The notes: generated by a model from the sequence alone, not told the origin. 64,000 bases of DNA from Kalymmatonema hyalinum WJT4-NPBG1 (GCA_019359075.1 JAHHIB010000043.1:1-64000); one strand, 5' to 3'. Positions 52,696 through 63,358 are shown, counted from the stretch's first letter. Made by a program: numbers and translations.

Positions 52696-53883
52696 ATGTT
52701 GAGCCAAGAGCAAACCGACCGTGTCAGCTTTAATGGGCAGTGTGACACCTACGCTTGGTTATCCCAACGTGCTTGGGTAGAAATTGATTCATCAGCATTG
52801 TCGTACAATGTCAAGCAGCTTTTAAAGATACTGTCACCGCGCACTCAACTGATGGCGGTGGTCAAAGCAGATGCCTATGGACATGGAGCAGTTACAGTCG
52901 CCCAAACAGTGTTAGAATCAGGGGCGAGTTGGCTGGGAGTCGCTACAGTTCCAGAAGCAATCCAATTGCGAGAAGCCGGAATAAAAGCTCCAATTTTGAT
53001 TTTAGGTGCAAGCCACACGAGCGAGCAAATTCAGGCGATCGCCCAATGGAAACTTCAGCCAACAATTACAAGCCCCAAGCAAGCCTTGGTATTTTCTGAC
53101 ACGCTCTTAACCATCAATAACAAGACTCCCGTACCTGTACACATCAAATTAGATACGGGGATGTCCAGGTTAGGAACTAATTTCCGGGAGGCGGCTGAGT
53201 TCGTTCAGCTTGTGCAACGCTTACCTCATCTTGCCATTGCTAGCATATATTCTCACTTGGCAACGGCAGATAGTCGCGATTCTACAATCATGAAACAACA
53301 GCAACAACGCTTTGAGCAAGCAATTGCCCAACTCAGGACAATAGGTATAGAACCGCCTTGTCTGCACTTGGCAAATTCAGCTGCTACACTTACCGACAAA
53401 GCATTACACTATGATATAGCGCGTGTAGGTTTAGCTCTATACGGGCTCTACCCAGCAGATCATTTGCGTTCATGCATTGACCTGAGACCTGTTCTGCAAG
53501 TAAAAGCGCGAGTCACGCAAGTAAAAACCATCGCCCCTGGAACTGGCGTCAGCTACGGTCATCAATTTATTGCAAAGCGTGAACTTCGCCTTGCCGTAGT
53601 AGGGATTGGTTACGCAGATGGAATTCCTCGCAATCTTTCCAACAAAATGCAAGTGTTAATTCGCGGTCAACGGGTGCCACAGATTGGCACAATTACAATG
53701 GATCAGTTGATGCTAGATGTGAGTGCATTACCAGATGTAGGAGAAGGTGAAGTCGTCACCTTACTTGGAATAGAGGGAAAAGAACAAATCTCTGCTGAAG
53801 ATTGGGCAAATCAATTAAATACAATTTCTTGGGAAATTCTCTGCGGCTTCAAGCACCGCTTGCCTCGTGTTGCTGTACCTTAG
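52696..53883 (+). CDS. alr: Alanine racemase
   Basis: A 395-residue PLP enzyme making D-alanine for peptidoglycan. The PLP Lys is Lys57 in VVKADAYGHG, and the second catalytic base is Tyr287 in GTGVSYGHQ. Other signatures: VPVHIKLDTGMSRLGTNF, IASIYSHLATADSRDS, GTITMDQLMLDVS. The N-terminal 25 residues before WVEIDSSALSYNV are an extra extension of a type that varies among cyanobacteria. A strong AGGAG precedes the start. Followed 120 bp later by the tRNA-Leu gene. Confidence 0.95.
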   Translation: MLSQEQTDRVSFNGQCDTYAWLSQRAWVEIDSSALSYNVKQLLKILSPRTQLMAVVKADAYGHGAVTVAQTVLESGASWLGVATVPEAIQLREAGIKAPILILGASHTSEQIQAIAQWKLQPTITSPKQALVFSDTLLTINNKTPVPVHIKLDTGMSRLGTNFREAAEFVQLVQRLPHLAIASIYSHLATADSRDSTIMKQQQQRFEQAIAQLRTIGIEPPCLHLANSAATLTDKALHYDIARVGLALYGLYPADHLRSCIDLRPVLQVKARVTQVKTIAPGTGVSYGHQFIAKRELRLAVVGIGYADGIPRNLSNKMQVLIRGQRVPQIGTITMDQLMLDVSALPDVGEGEVVTLLGIEGKEQISAEDWANQLNTISWEILCGFKHRLPRVAVP

Positions 53884-54003
53884 TCAAAACTGGTTATCGG
53901 TCTGGGGTTGGTGGTTAGTAGGTACGAGAAACAACTGACCACTAACAACTAACCGATTGATATTGCAAGAAATAAGTTTATTATGATACTATAAGAAGCT
54001 GAT

Positions 54004-54085
54004 GCGGATGTGGCGGAATTGGCAGACGCGCTAGATTTAGGTTCTAGTACCGCAAGGTGTGAAGGTTCAAGTCCTTTCATCCGCA
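54004..54085 (+). tRNA. tRNA-Leu (anticodon UAG)
   Basis: Acceptor arms GCGGATG (54004-54010) and CATCCGC (54078-54084) pair fully, with discriminator A at 54085. The anticodon stem CTAGA/TCTAG encloses loop TTTAGGT with anticodon TAG (54038-54040). A long variable arm (TACCGCAAGGTGT) marks a class II tRNA. The T arm has GTTCAAGTC. No CCA is encoded. It reads CUN leucine codons. Confidence 0.95.
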
Positions 54086-54866
54086 CTTATATATCATATG
54101 GGGAGACAGAGGGTTTGCGTGTGCAGCCTTCTGTTGCAAACAGGTAAACGTTAAACCCGCCTGGATTGAGTTATCACTGTTTTAGGTAAGTTTGAGTAGG
54201 TTTTCCAGAACATCTGCTAGTCTTTTCCACAGAGAAAGCGAATTTGTATAAAAAGCGAGAAACGTATAGGCTGCAACCTAAAAATCATTAATCTTTTTTT
54301 TCAATAAAATAATTATCAATTGAATTCACAAATGAGACAAATATAACGTCTTCTTCGTAGAGAGATAACTATAATTTTTGATAAATTCAAGATGTCATGG
54401 CTTGTAGTTGCCTTTTAGCACTGTTGGCATAGAATCATAATGGACTTGATTATTAAGTAGCAAATTAACTGGAGCAATCCTGACTAGTGCGATGTGTTGC
54501 TTGTATAGGTCTGTCTTAAAAAGCACTAGTTTCAGCAATATAGCGGTTCTCATCCAGTAAAGTACAGGTTCATCTGCTACAGGCTGCGGTTCCTTAATTA
54601 TTTGATGTATTGAACCAATTGAAAGCCCCTATAGCGATACTGTAGGATGATCTCAAGCAAGACAAGTTGCTAAGAAGACAATTGCTACACTATCTATACA
54701 AATGCAACGGTAGTCAAAATTCTATTGCCATTGATAGTGTTAAAATTTCTTTCGTATAAAGTTAAACTTTTTAACTTTCAAAGATTGTATTAATAACATA
54801 ACTGGCAGATTTAGCTTGTAAGGTATATAACAGACAGTGGCACTATTCTGTCATCAGGAAGTTTTT
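54086..54866. other. Gene-free AT-rich stretch
   Basis: No gene. TATAGCGGTTCTCATCCAG at about 54540 is another copy of the repeat whose inverted ends bound the MITE-like element at 16801. AT-rich DNA at 54720-54830 may hold a promoter for the short gene at 54867. Confidence 0.4.
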
Positions 54867-55063
54867 ATGTTAACTTTACATAATGGACAAGTAATAATAC
54901 TGATGTCCTAGCAAATTTTACCTTAGATTTCCCCCAGCCCGAAAAACCGTATTATACTGAAGTACGAGTACTGAAAATAGCAGGGTCGAACTTGCCTGTC
55001 AAAGCAGTATTGTATCGGTTGCCATCACGCAAGGTTTACTCTAAGGTAAGTGGCTTCATCTAG
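54867..55063 (+). pseudogene. Small gene of unknown function broken by one frameshift
   Basis: ATG at 54867 follows AGGAAG (54856-54861), a good ribosome site, and reads MLTLHNGQVIILMS before TAG. From 54896 the -1 frame reads NTDVLANFTLDFPQPEKPYY then TEVRVLKIAGSNLPVKAVLY and RLPSRKVYSKVSGFI, ending TAG at 55061-55063. The second part has strong protein-like composition and is preceded by a stop in its own frame at 54881. A single lost base in GTAATAATACTG would join the two parts into a ~65-residue product. Either a recent frameshift or programmed slippage; I do not recognise the family. Confidence 0.45.
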
Positions 55064-55323
55064 TCTTTACATTTTTTTGACTTGTCGTGTAAAGATGTCT
55101 GCTAATCTCAGTAGGAGTTAGTAAATTGAACTTTAATTAACGAATTAACTGAGATTTTTCGTCTGAAGAGAAGGGTGCTACCGCTGGCTTTTACCCCAAA
55201 CCTTAAAGTTAGACTTTTGTATTTTTTGCAACAAAAGCTCTGATTGAGTTTCATAGGACTTGTGGAAAAGCTTTGCAGAAATTTAGCTCACACTAGCAAG
55301 AATTTAGCCTAAGTAAAAGCAAA
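55064..55323. promoter_or_regulatory. Upstream region of the chemosensory operon
   Basis: About 260 AT-rich bases without a gene. It should contain the operon promoter. No sigma-factor box could be assigned with confidence. Confidence 0.4.
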
Positions 55324-56397
55324 ATGAGCACAACTCCTATAGGTAGCTACAAGTTTTTCCAGAAACTACACCCGCTATCTCTACTAGCACAATTAACCAG
55401 CAGACGTGCTACAGGCTGCTTACAAGTATTTACAGAGCCGGTTTCTTGGTCAATCTATCTAGAGGACGGTAAACTAGTTTATGCCTCTTCGGATAAAATG
55501 TTTGAGCGGCTTGAGAATGTCTTAGAACGCTTAAGTCAGGAAACACAGGCACTCAACAGTACAGCTGTTATGCAGGTAAGACTGATATTTGAGCAAAATC
55601 GAGAGAATCAGTCAATACCACAACTAGATTATCAAGCTATTTGCTGGTTAGTAAATCAAGAATACATTACGCCTGCGCAAGCAGCAGTCGTGATAGACGA
55701 ATTAGCTAAAGAAGTGCTGGAGTCATTTCTTGCAATCAAACAAGGAAGTTATGAATTTAAGAGTGAAACTCCCTTAGATGAACTACCAAAGTTCTGTCGT
55801 TTGGACTTGCGATTACTTGTAGAACATTGTCAAAAGCAGTTACGGAATCGGCAACATACCGAATCAACGCTTGAGCAGCAAGTTACCCCCCAATTTATGT
55901 CAACCACCAAGGTTTCGTCAACGCAGCAGAATTCTCAAGTCAAATTAGGGGAACAATTGCCAAGACCGAATAATTTTGATACTTCTCATCTTAACAGTAA
56001 CAAAGGTCTCCAGCAAAGTGTTAGTAAAAATACATATACGGTTGCCTGCATAGATGACAGTCCAACAGTGTTGAATTCTATCAAACACTTTTTGGACGAA
56101 AGTACATTTTCAGTTGTGATGATCAACGATCCAGTAAAAGCTTTGATGCAAATCCTCCGCAGCAAGCCAGATATCATTTTACTAGATGTAGAAATGCCAA
56201 ATTTAGATGGCTATGAACTATGTTCTTTGCTGCGGAGGCATTCAGCTTTTAAGAATATCCCGATTATTATGGTAACTGGCAGAACAGGATTTATAGATAG
56301 GGCAAAGGCAAAAATGGTTAGAGCTTCAGGCTATTTGACCAAGCCTTTTTCACAATCGGACTTGTTAAAAATGGTGTTTAAACATATTGGTAATTGA
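55324..56397 (+). CDS. hmpA: PATAN-REC response regulator (PatA/PilG type), first gene of a chemosensory operon
   Basis: A 357-residue protein. Residues 1-180 are a PATAN (DUF4388-like) domain: LHPLSLLAQLTSRRATGCLQ, WSIYLEDGKLVYASS and ELAKEVLESFLAIKQGSYEF. A linker leads to a C-terminal receiver (about 238-357): VACIDDSPTVL, phospho-acceptor Asp in IILLDVEMPNLDGY, MVTGRT and YLTKPF. PATAN-REC proteins control pilus motor placement and heterocyst pattern (PatA). Gene order PATAN-REC, CheY, CheW, MCP, CheA matches Synechocystis pilG-H-I-J-L and Nostoc hmpA-E (from memory), hence the symbol. Start is ATG 55324. Confidence 0.88.
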   Translation: MSTTPIGSYKFFQKLHPLSLLAQLTSRRATGCLQVFTEPVSWSIYLEDGKLVYASSDKMFERLENVLERLSQETQALNSTAVMQVRLIFEQNRENQSIPQLDYQAICWLVNQEYITPAQAAVVIDELAKEVLESFLAIKQGSYEFKSETPLDELPKFCRLDLRLLVEHCQKQLRNRQHTESTLEQQVTPQFMSTTKVSSTQQNSQVKLGEQLPRPNNFDTSHLNSNKGLQQSVSKNTYTVACIDDSPTVLNSIKHFLDESTFSVVMINDPVKALMQILRSKPDIILLDVEMPNLDGYELCSLLRRHSAFKNIPIIMVTGRTGFIDRAKAKMVRASGYLTKPFSQSDLLKMVFKHIGN

Positions 56398-56463
56398 GGG
56401 AAAGAGGAAAAGAACAGTAAGGCAGTTTAATAAAGTACATTTAGTTATATAGGAGATGTAGCG

Positions 56464-56841
56464 GTGAGTATTACTTTGCTTGGCACAATTTTGATTGTTG
56501 AAGATTCTCCCAGTGAATTGCAACTGATGAGCCATTATCTAGAAGAAAGCGGTTATAACGTTATTCAAGCGACTGGTGCAAAAGAAGCTCTAGAAAAAGC
56601 ACAATTACAAAACCCAGATGTAATTGTGACTGATGTGGTTATGCCAGGAATGAGCGGTTTTGAGTTATGTCGTTCTCTCAAGAGAAACCCGGCGACTCAA
56701 AAAGTGCCGATTGTGATTTGCAGTTCAAAAAATCAGGAGATTGATCGCTTGTGGGCAATGAGACAAGGTGCTGATGCCTATGTCACCAAGCCTTACACCC
56801 GCGATCAGCTGCTACGGGCTATTAAATCAGTGGTGATTTGA
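56464..56841 (+). CDS. hmpB: CheY-like response regulator
   Basis: A 125-residue stand-alone receiver: ILIVEDSPSELQLM with the acidic pair, phospho-acceptor Asp in VIVTDVVMPGMSGF, Ser/Thr in VICSSKNQ, and the conserved Lys in AYVTKPYTR. The start is a GTG at 56464, 8 nt after AGGAG (56451-56455). PilH-type partner to the PATAN regulator. The stop overlaps the region of the next gene's start. Confidence 0.9.
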   Translation: MSITLLGTILIVEDSPSELQLMSHYLEESGYNVIQATGAKEALEKAQLQNPDVIVTDVVMPGMSGFELCRSLKRNPATQKVPIVICSSKNQEIDRLWAMRQGADAYVTKPYTRDQLLRAIKSVVI

Positions 56842-56846
56842 ATCGA

Positions 56847-57341
56847 ATGAATAGTTCAAAACTCGCGTCTTTAAAACAAAATCAAAATAGCTTGGGGGAT
56901 GGTTATCTCAAGTTTCAGCTCAATAGACACACATCTGCCACCTTACCAATGAGGCACACCCAAGAAGCTGTTGTTGTGCCGGTTGAGACGATATCATCCA
57001 TGCCCAATATGCCCGGTTGTATCCTAGGATTGATGAACTGGCGGAGCCGTATCATTTGGGCAGTCGATTTGCCAAAGATGTTGAATCTTGAATATCTAGA
57101 TAGTAGGCAACGCCAGTATAACGTCATCATTATTCGGGTGGATTCAGTACTTCTAGGCTTGGTTGTACAAGAGATACAAGGTACGACTAAGTTTATGCCT
57201 GAAGATATTCGCTCTCCTGTGGGACAAGTCGCATCCAGTTTAGTCCCCTATCTACGCGGTTGCGTTGTTCAACGAAAAGAAATATTGCTTGTATTAGATG
57301 CACAAGCGATCGTCCAGTCTTCTATTCTCCGCAGTGATTAG
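56847..57341 (+). CDS. hmpC: CheW-like adaptor
   Basis: A 164-residue scaffold that links the chemoreceptor to CheA. CheW-fold features: VVVPVETISSMPNMPGCILGL, MNWRSRIIWAVDLPKML, VIIIRVDSVLLGLVVQEIQG, SLVPYLRGCVVQRKEILLVL. ATG 56847 is preferred over TTG 56838; the two genes are nearly overlapping (TGA of cheY at 56839-56841), so translation is probably coupled. Confidence 0.88.
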   Translation: MNSSKLASLKQNQNSLGDGYLKFQLNRHTSATLPMRHTQEAVVVPVETISSMPNMPGCILGLMNWRSRIIWAVDLPKMLNLEYLDSRQRQYNVIIIRVDSVLLGLVVQEIQGTTKFMPEDIRSPVGQVASSLVPYLRGCVVQRKEILLVLDAQAIVQSSILRSD

Positions 57342-57404
57342 GGTGTACTCCAAAGAAAAACTTATTTTTCGTGTTTTCATTCACCACCTCAGGAGAATGC
57401 CTTT

Positions 57405-60215
57405 ATGTTTAATAAAACTAATGCAGCTAAAAGTATTGATGATCAAAATGGAGCATCTGTATCTGAATTTACAGATAATCATGTCGTAAAACTGCCTGAC
57501 GAGGTCAGTACTGACACTGTTCCTGATAATCAGGCGAATCGTGGATCTAGAACCTTGAAGCGACTAAAGTTAAGTACCAAAGCCACATTACTCGCGATCG
57601 CTCTGGGGACGATACCAGTTTTGGCAATTGGAATGCTTGGGTACTTAGTTGCCAGTAATTCCTTAACCAATAAAGTTTCCCAACTTCAACAAGGCGAAGC
57701 CAAAGGTCTGGCAGACAAAGTAAACCGTTTCATGATAGAACGGTACAACGATATTCAACTCATATCTAGTCTACCAATTATCACAAATTCCCAAGGTGAT
57801 GTTTCTCAAAAGGAAAAGCAGGCATTGCTCAATAAGTTTGTTGATACTTATAAAGTATATGACAGCATTGCAGTACTCAACTTAAACGGCGATGTCCTTG
57901 CCCAATCCCAAGGAGATGCAATTTCTAATCAAAGCAGTAGTAATTATTTTCAAAAAGTTAAGCAGGGCGATCGCCCTTACATCAGTCAACCACAGGTAAT
58001 AAATAATACAGGTAGTTCTAGCATTCATATTGCAGCGCCTGTCAAAAACAGCGCCGGACAGACGCTTGCTATAGTGAGAGCTAGGATGCCCGCAAAAACT
58101 CTAGACCAGATACTTAAAAATTATACAGAATCAGGGCATAAATACTATTTGATTGATGGGTCGGGAAAATTTTTCTTGGCGACGGACAGAAAACATATAG
58201 GTAGAAATGCGAGACGAGATTTTCCTGGTTTAGCTCGACAGCAAGCACAAACAAAAGACAATACTTTTATTACTGTTAATCAAACTGAAAAACAAGAGCA
58301 ACTTGTCAGCTACACATCCATAACCCCAGAAGGATTGCCTTCTTTGAACTGGCAATCCATTCTGGCTACAGATACAGCTACGGCATTTGAACCCCGAAGA
58401 CAACTGTTGCTAACAGTCGCCTTCGGTGCAGGATTAACAGCATTAATTGTGGCTTTGATTGCAGTATGGTTAGCCAAACGTACCACAGAACCAATTGCGA
58501 AAGCGACCGCAGCAGTAGCAAAACTTGGCAAGGGAGAACTCGATACTCGTCTGGAGGTGCACTCAGAAGACGAGTTTGGTGTTTTGAGTGCCAACATCAA
58601 CCAAATGGCGTCGCAATTTCAAACCCTAGTTGAACAACAAGAACTGGACACGCAAAGGGCAAAGTTACTCGCAGATATTACCCTGCAAACTCGTAGAAGC
58701 CTGAAAGTCGAAGACATCTATAAAACAGCCGTCAGAGAAGTTCGTCAGGCGATGAAAACAGATAGGGTTGTCATTTATACATTCAATCCCGAAACCTTGG
58801 ATGGAGATGTCGTTGCTGAATCAGTTACGGCTGGGCTACCAAGGATGTTGGGAGTGCAAATCGATGATCCCTGTTTTCGAGAACGCCATGTAGAAACTTA
58901 TAAAGATGGTCGAGTGCGGGCAATTTCCAACATCTATGAAGACCCGAATCTCAGCAATGCAGCTTGTTACATCAAAATGTTAGAGAAATTTGCCGTCAAA
59001 GCAAATTTGGTAGCACCAATTATTATTAGTGGGGATCTGGTGGGCTTGATGATTGCTCATCATTGTGACAGTCCTCGGAATTGGCAACAAGCTGAAATAG
59101 ATTTGTTTAAACAACTGGCGATTCAAGTCGGCTTTGCCCTAGAACAAGCACAGCTTCTTGAGGAGGTCGAAAAAGCAAGGGCGATCGCCGAAAAAGTTTC
59201 ACAAGAGGAACGCGAACAGAAAGAAGCCCTGCAAATGCAACTTTTGGAACTCCTTTCTGAGGTTGAAGGTGCAGCGGCTGGTGACTTAACAGTGCGTGCA
59301 GAAGTGACAGCGGGAGAAATTGGCACAGTAGCCGACTTTTTCAACTCGATTATTGAAAGTTTGCGCGATATCGTCACTCAAGTCAAGGAAACTGCAACTT
59401 CTGTGAATGTGGCGATCGGTTCCAACGAAGGCGCGATCCGTGAACTGACAAACTCAGCACTCACTCAAGCTGCAGAAATCAACAGCACTCTTGATGCTGT
59501 TGACGACATGGCTCAATCAATCCAACAAGTCGCCGTCAGCGCCCAGCAAGCGGCCTCAGTTGCCAACACCGCCGCCCAAACTGCTAAAAAAAGTGGCATG
59601 GCAATGGATATGACGGTGCAAAATATTTTGCATTTGCGAGAAACTGTTGGCGAAACCGCCAAGAAAGTCAAGCGCTTAGGAGAATCGACACAACAAATTT
59701 CGCGTGTAGTTGCCTTGATTAATCAGATTTCTATGCAAACCAACTTACTCGCCATCAACGCTGGTATTGAAGCCGCGCGTGCGGGTGAGGAAGGTCAAGG
59801 TTTTGCTGTCGTCGCTGAGGAAGTCGGGGAACTCGCAGCCCGAAGTGCAGCGGCGACCAAAGAAATTGAACAAATTGTGGAAAACATCCAACGCGAAACA
59901 ACAGAAGTTGTGCAAGCGATGGAACTAGGAACCACTCAGGTTGTGGAAGGAACGCGGATTGTGGAAGATGCCAAGCAAAATCTTGGTCAAATTTTAGAGA
60001 TTTCGCGCCAGATTGACTTGCTGGTGCAGTCGATTTCAATCGCCACAGCATCGCAGGCTCAAACATCGCAAACAGTCAGCTCTTTAATGAAAGACATTGC
60101 TGCTTCCTCCCAGCGCACCAGCGATTCTTCTAAAAAGGTTTCCGAGTCTTTGCAACAAACTGTGGAGATTTCGCAGCAATTGCAAGCGACTGTCGGTACA
60201 TTCAAGGTGAATTAG
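57405..60215 (+). CDS. hmpD: Methyl-accepting chemotaxis protein with GAF domain
   Basis: A 936-residue receptor. TM1 at about 57-77 ([20 protein letters not shown]), a periplasmic sensor of ~245 residues (Cache-like: [20 protein letters not shown]), TM2 near 325-350, HAMP (about 350-400), GAF (about 420-590: [40 protein letters not shown]), coiled coil, and the conserved signalling hairpin ([20 protein letters not shown], then [20 protein letters not shown]). In the GAF domain Cys521 followed by Tyr sits where cyanobacteriochromes have their bilin Cys. PilJ-type receptor. AGGAG precedes ATG 57405. Confidence 0.92.
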   Translation: MFNKTNAAKSIDDQNGASVSEFTDNHVVKLPDEVSTDTVPDNQANRGSRTLKRLKLSTKATLLAIALGTIPVLAIGMLGYLVASNSLTNKVSQLQQGEAKGLADKVNRFMIERYNDIQLISSLPIITNSQGDVSQKEKQALLNKFVDTYKVYDSIAVLNLNGDVLAQSQGDAISNQSSSNYFQKVKQGDRPYISQPQVINNTGSSSIHIAAPVKNSAGQTLAIVRARMPAKTLDQILKNYTESGHKYYLIDGSGKFFLATDRKHIGRNARRDFPGLARQQAQTKDNTFITVNQTEKQEQLVSYTSITPEGLPSLNWQSILATDTATAFEPRRQLLLTVAFGAGLTALIVALIAVWLAKRTTEPIAKATAAVAKLGKGELDTRLEVHSEDEFGVLSANINQMASQFQTLVEQQELDTQRAKLLADITLQTRRSLKVEDIYKTAVREVRQAMKTDRVVIYTFNPETLDGDVVAESVTAGLPRMLGVQIDDPCFRERHVETYKDGRVRAISNIYEDPNLSNAACYIKMLEKFAVKANLVAPIIISGDLVGLMIAHHCDSPRNWQQAEIDLFKQLAIQVGFALEQAQLLEEVEKARAIAEKVSQEEREQKEALQMQLLELLSEVEGAAAGDLTVRAEVTAGEIGTVADFFNSIIESLRDIVTQVKETATSVNVAIGSNEGAIRELTNSALTQAAEINSTLDAVDDMAQSIQQVAVSAQQAASVANTAAQTAKKSGMAMDMTVQNILHLRETVGETAKKVKRLGESTQQISRVVALINQISMQTNLLAINAGIEAARAGEEGQGFAVVAEEVGELAARSAAATKEIEQIVENIQRETTEVVQAMELGTTQVVEGTRIVEDAKQNLGQILEISRQIDLLVQSISIATASQAQTSQTVSSLMKDIAASSQRTSDSSKKVSESLQQTVEISQQLQATVGTFKVN

Positions 60216-60235
60216 TTCTTGGTCGTTTGTTTTTT

Positions 60236-60300
60236 GTCATTCTCGGTGACCAATGACCAATGACTCATGACTAATGACTAATGACTCATGACTGACTGAT
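60236..60300. repeat. Heptanucleotide repeat (TGACTAA/TGACCAA/TGACTCA)
   Basis: About seven tandem copies of a seven-base unit fill the 95-nt gap between the receptor and cheA genes. Confidence 0.8.
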
Positions 60301-60310
60301 AGCAAAGATT

Positions 60311-63300
60311 ATGTCACAGGACAAAGAATTAGAAATCCAGATGCAGTTTCTGGAGGAAGCGACTGATTACCTGAATACCCTGGAAGGGGTATTGCTGGAA
60401 CTTAACACTAACAATCGCATCTCTCCAGAAAAAATCAACGCCGCACTGCGAGCTGCCCACTCAATTAAAGGTGGCGCAGGCATGATGGGGTTTCGCGCCC
60501 TGAGTGATTTGGCTCACCGTTTAGAAGATTCATTTAAAGTTTTAAAAACTAGAAAAAATTCTTTAGAAATTGATACAGAATTGCAAAGTTTATTGCTATC
60601 TGGAGTCGATTGGCTACGTCAGATAGTGGAATTGCTATCAGAAGGCAATAGTGTAGACGAAGAGTGGTTATCGACTTTCTGTTATCCAGTTTTTCAAGAA
60701 CTCCATGCGCGTTTGGGCGACCCATCCCCGGAAGATGCAGCTAGTATGCTGTCTCCAGAAGATGGGCAAGACATCATCCCTTTGTTGTTTGAAACAGAGG
60801 TAGAAGGGTGTTTGCAACGCCTAGAATCTGTGTTGGCAGATAGCGCGCAGCCCTGTTTGAAAGAAGAAGTTGCGATTATGGCAGCTGAGTTGGGCGGTTT
60901 GGGTGAAATGCTGCAGTTGCCAGCTTTTACTCAACTTTGCGAATCAGTGACAAACCACTTGGAAGCTGGTGAACCCTCGCAGATAGAAACAATTGCCCGT
61001 GCTGCATTGGAAGCATGGCGGCGATCGCAAGCTTTGGTGATCACACATCAAGTCGATAGATTACCGACAGCGATCGAACTCGAGGATTTGGCACATGAAG
61101 CCGCAGCATATACTCCAACAGAACTGCCCCAAGCACAAGCAGCACCCACGCTAGACCCAGAAACAGAAGTTGCACCAGAAATTCTGCTATCAGAAGAAAC
61201 TGAAGAAACTTGGCTGGATCGTGAAATCATTGCCGCTGACTTTGAAGCTTTAGAGGCAGCTTTTGCTGAGGAGAGTAACGCTGAAGTTGAAGTGCAACCA
61301 GAAACAGTCGTTGAGAAAGAAATTCCGACAACAAATTACAAATTTGTTGAACGTAAAGTCGAACAAACTGTTGGTAGCAATAAGAGCGAACCTCAGGAAA
61401 ATACAGTCCGAGTTCCTAGTAAGCAACTCGAACAAATTAATGATTTGTTTGGGGAATTGATTATTCAGCGAAACGGATTGAATTTGCAACTTGAGAGGTT
61501 ACGCAAACTTATTCGCAATTTGAACCACCGAGTGCAAAGTCTGGAGCGAGAAAATCAGCAATTACGGACAGCTTACGACAGAATAGCAACTGGTGGCGTA
61601 CAGCCAACGGGTGTTCCATTGCTAGCGTTGCCACCGAGTGACAAAGTAGATCATATTATAGCATTTGACGATGGCAACCAGACCCAAGGCGGGTTTGATT
61701 CGTTAGAAATGGATAGCTATAACGAATTAAACTTGCTCTCTCAGGAAGTCATGGAAACTATCGTTCAGGTGCAAGAAGTTACCACTGACATTCAACTCAG
61801 TATTGACGATACTGACCAATTTGCCCGCAAACTCACCAAAACATCCAAGCAGTTGCAAAGAAAGCTGACTCAAGTACGGATGCGTCCACTGTCCGATATT
61901 GTTGACCGCTTTCCAAGAGCTTTGCGCGACCTGTCTGTAGAGTACGGCAAAAATGTGCAGCTGAAAATAGAGGGTGCTGGTATTTTAGTTGAACGTAGCA
62001 TTTTGGAGGCTTTAAATGAGCCTTTGATGCATATGTTGCGAAATGCCTTCGACCATGGAATTGAAGACCCAGCAACACGCCAAGCCTGCGGTAAGCCAGA
62101 GCAAGGATTGATTGAAATTAAAGCCACGCATCAAGGTAATCGCACGATTATTACCCTCAAAGATGATGGACGCGGAATTGCGTTAGACAAAATCCGCGCC
62201 CGTGCTATAGCTATGGGGTTAGAACCAACTCTGATAGCCCAAGCTACCAATGAAGAATTGCTATCACTGATTTTTGAACCAGGATTTACCACCTCTGACC
62301 AAGTGACAGCATTATCCGGTCGCGGTGTCGGTATGGATGTGGTTCGCAGTAACTTGAAACAAGTGCGGGGAGAGGTCAAAGTTGATACCGTAGCCGGAAA
62401 GGGTACGACTTATACGCTGTCAGTACCATTTACACTCTCAGTTGCAAGAGTCCTTCTGATAGAAAGCAATCGAATGCTTCTAGCATTTCCCACAGATGTG
62501 GTTTCAGAAATATTCTTGCTTGATAACGAACAGGTGTTTCCACTCGCTACCAGCGAAGTCCTGAATTGGCAAGGAACCATGCTACCGTTGGTTCGTCTGA
62601 GTCGGCATTTAGAGTTTAATTGCCCCCGCTACGATAACCCGAACCAGGAAAGTCCCCCTGCAATCAATGCTGCAAGCGTAATCATAATCAACCAAGGCAA
62701 TCAAGTCATGGCGGTGCAGGTAGACCGTTGTTGGGGTGAACAAGAAGTTGCTATCCGTCGAGTTGAAGGAAACATACCTTTGCCCAGTGGTTTTAGCAAC
62801 TGTACGATTTTAGGTGATGGTCGGGTCGTACCACTGGTGAATGCCAACGAGTTACTTTATTGGATTACTACCAATGAGCGCACGCCTAGAACCAATCAAC
62901 TACCATCAGCAAGGTTAAAGAAGGTTTTCCTGACGCCAGCTGACGACACAGTCGTGTCGATGAATCAGAAAGGCACAATTTTGATTGTAGACGACTCAAT
63001 TAATGTCCGGCGCTTCTTAGCTTTAACTTTAGAAAAAGGAGGGTATCAAGTCGAACAAGCTAAAGATGGTCAAGATGCGCTAGATAAACTTCAAAATGGT
63101 TTGAGAGTTCAGGCTGTCATTTGTGATATTGAAATGCCTCGTGTTGATGGATACGGCTTTTTAGGTCGTATCAAATCAAATAATGATTTTAAAGATTTAC
63201 CGATTGCTATGCTCACCTCTCGTAGTAGCGATAAACATCGTCAACTGGCAATACAATTGGGTGCGAGAGCTTACTTTTCTAAACCTTACAACGAGCAAGA

Positions 63301-63358
63301 ATTACTGAAAACTTTGGATGAAATCATTTTTCCTTTAGCAGAAGCCTCCAAAGGATAA
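60311..63358 (+). CDS. hmpE: CheA-type histidine kinase with C-terminal receiver
   Basis: A 1015-residue hybrid kinase. HPt at the N-terminus with His50 in RAAHSIKGGAGMMGF. A long Glu-rich linker (about 140-370). Dimerisation region, then HATPase: EPLMHMLRNAFDHGIEDPAT (N box), LKDDGRGIAL (G1), EPGFTTSDQVTALSGRGVGMD (F and G2). CheW-like domain (VLLIESNRMLLAFPTDVVSE), then REC with Asp in VICDIEMPRVDGYG and Lys in AYFSKPYNE. PilL-type. Together with the four upstream genes it forms the phosphorelay for type IV pilus motility. The operon appears to end here. Confidence 0.94.
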   Translation: MSQDKELEIQMQFLEEATDYLNTLEGVLLELNTNNRISPEKINAALRAAHSIKGGAGMMGFRALSDLAHRLEDSFKVLKTRKNSLEIDTELQSLLLSGVDWLRQIVELLSEGNSVDEEWLSTFCYPVFQELHARLGDPSPEDAASMLSPEDGQDIIPLLFETEVEGCLQRLESVLADSAQPCLKEEVAIMAAELGGLGEMLQLPAFTQLCESVTNHLEAGEPSQIETIARAALEAWRRSQALVITHQVDRLPTAIELEDLAHEAAAYTPTELPQAQAAPTLDPETEVAPEILLSEETEETWLDREIIAADFEALEAAFAEESNAEVEVQPETVVEKEIPTTNYKFVERKVEQTVGSNKSEPQENTVRVPSKQLEQINDLFGELIIQRNGLNLQLERLRKLIRNLNHRVQSLERENQQLRTAYDRIATGGVQPTGVPLLALPPSDKVDHIIAFDDGNQTQGGFDSLEMDSYNELNLLSQEVMETIVQVQEVTTDIQLSIDDTDQFARKLTKTSKQLQRKLTQVRMRPLSDIVDRFPRALRDLSVEYGKNVQLKIEGAGILVERSILEALNEPLMHMLRNAFDHGIEDPATRQACGKPEQGLIEIKATHQGNRTIITLKDDGRGIALDKIRARAIAMGLEPTLIAQATNEELLSLIFEPGFTTSDQVTALSGRGVGMDVVRSNLKQVRGEVKVDTVAGKGTTYTLSVPFTLSVARVLLIESNRMLLAFPTDVVSEIFLLDNEQVFPLATSEVLNWQGTMLPLVRLSRHLEFNCPRYDNPNQESPPAINAASVIIINQGNQVMAVQVDRCWGEQEVAIRRVEGNIPLPSGFSNCTILGDGRVVPLVNANELLYWITTNERTPRTNQLPSARLKKVFLTPADDTVVSMNQKGTILIVDDSINVRRFLALTLEKGGYQVEQAKDGQDALDKLQNGLRVQAVICDIEMPRVDGYGFLGRIKSNNDFKDLPIAMLTSRSSDKHRQLAIQLGARAYFSKPYNEQELLKTLDEIIFPLAEASKG

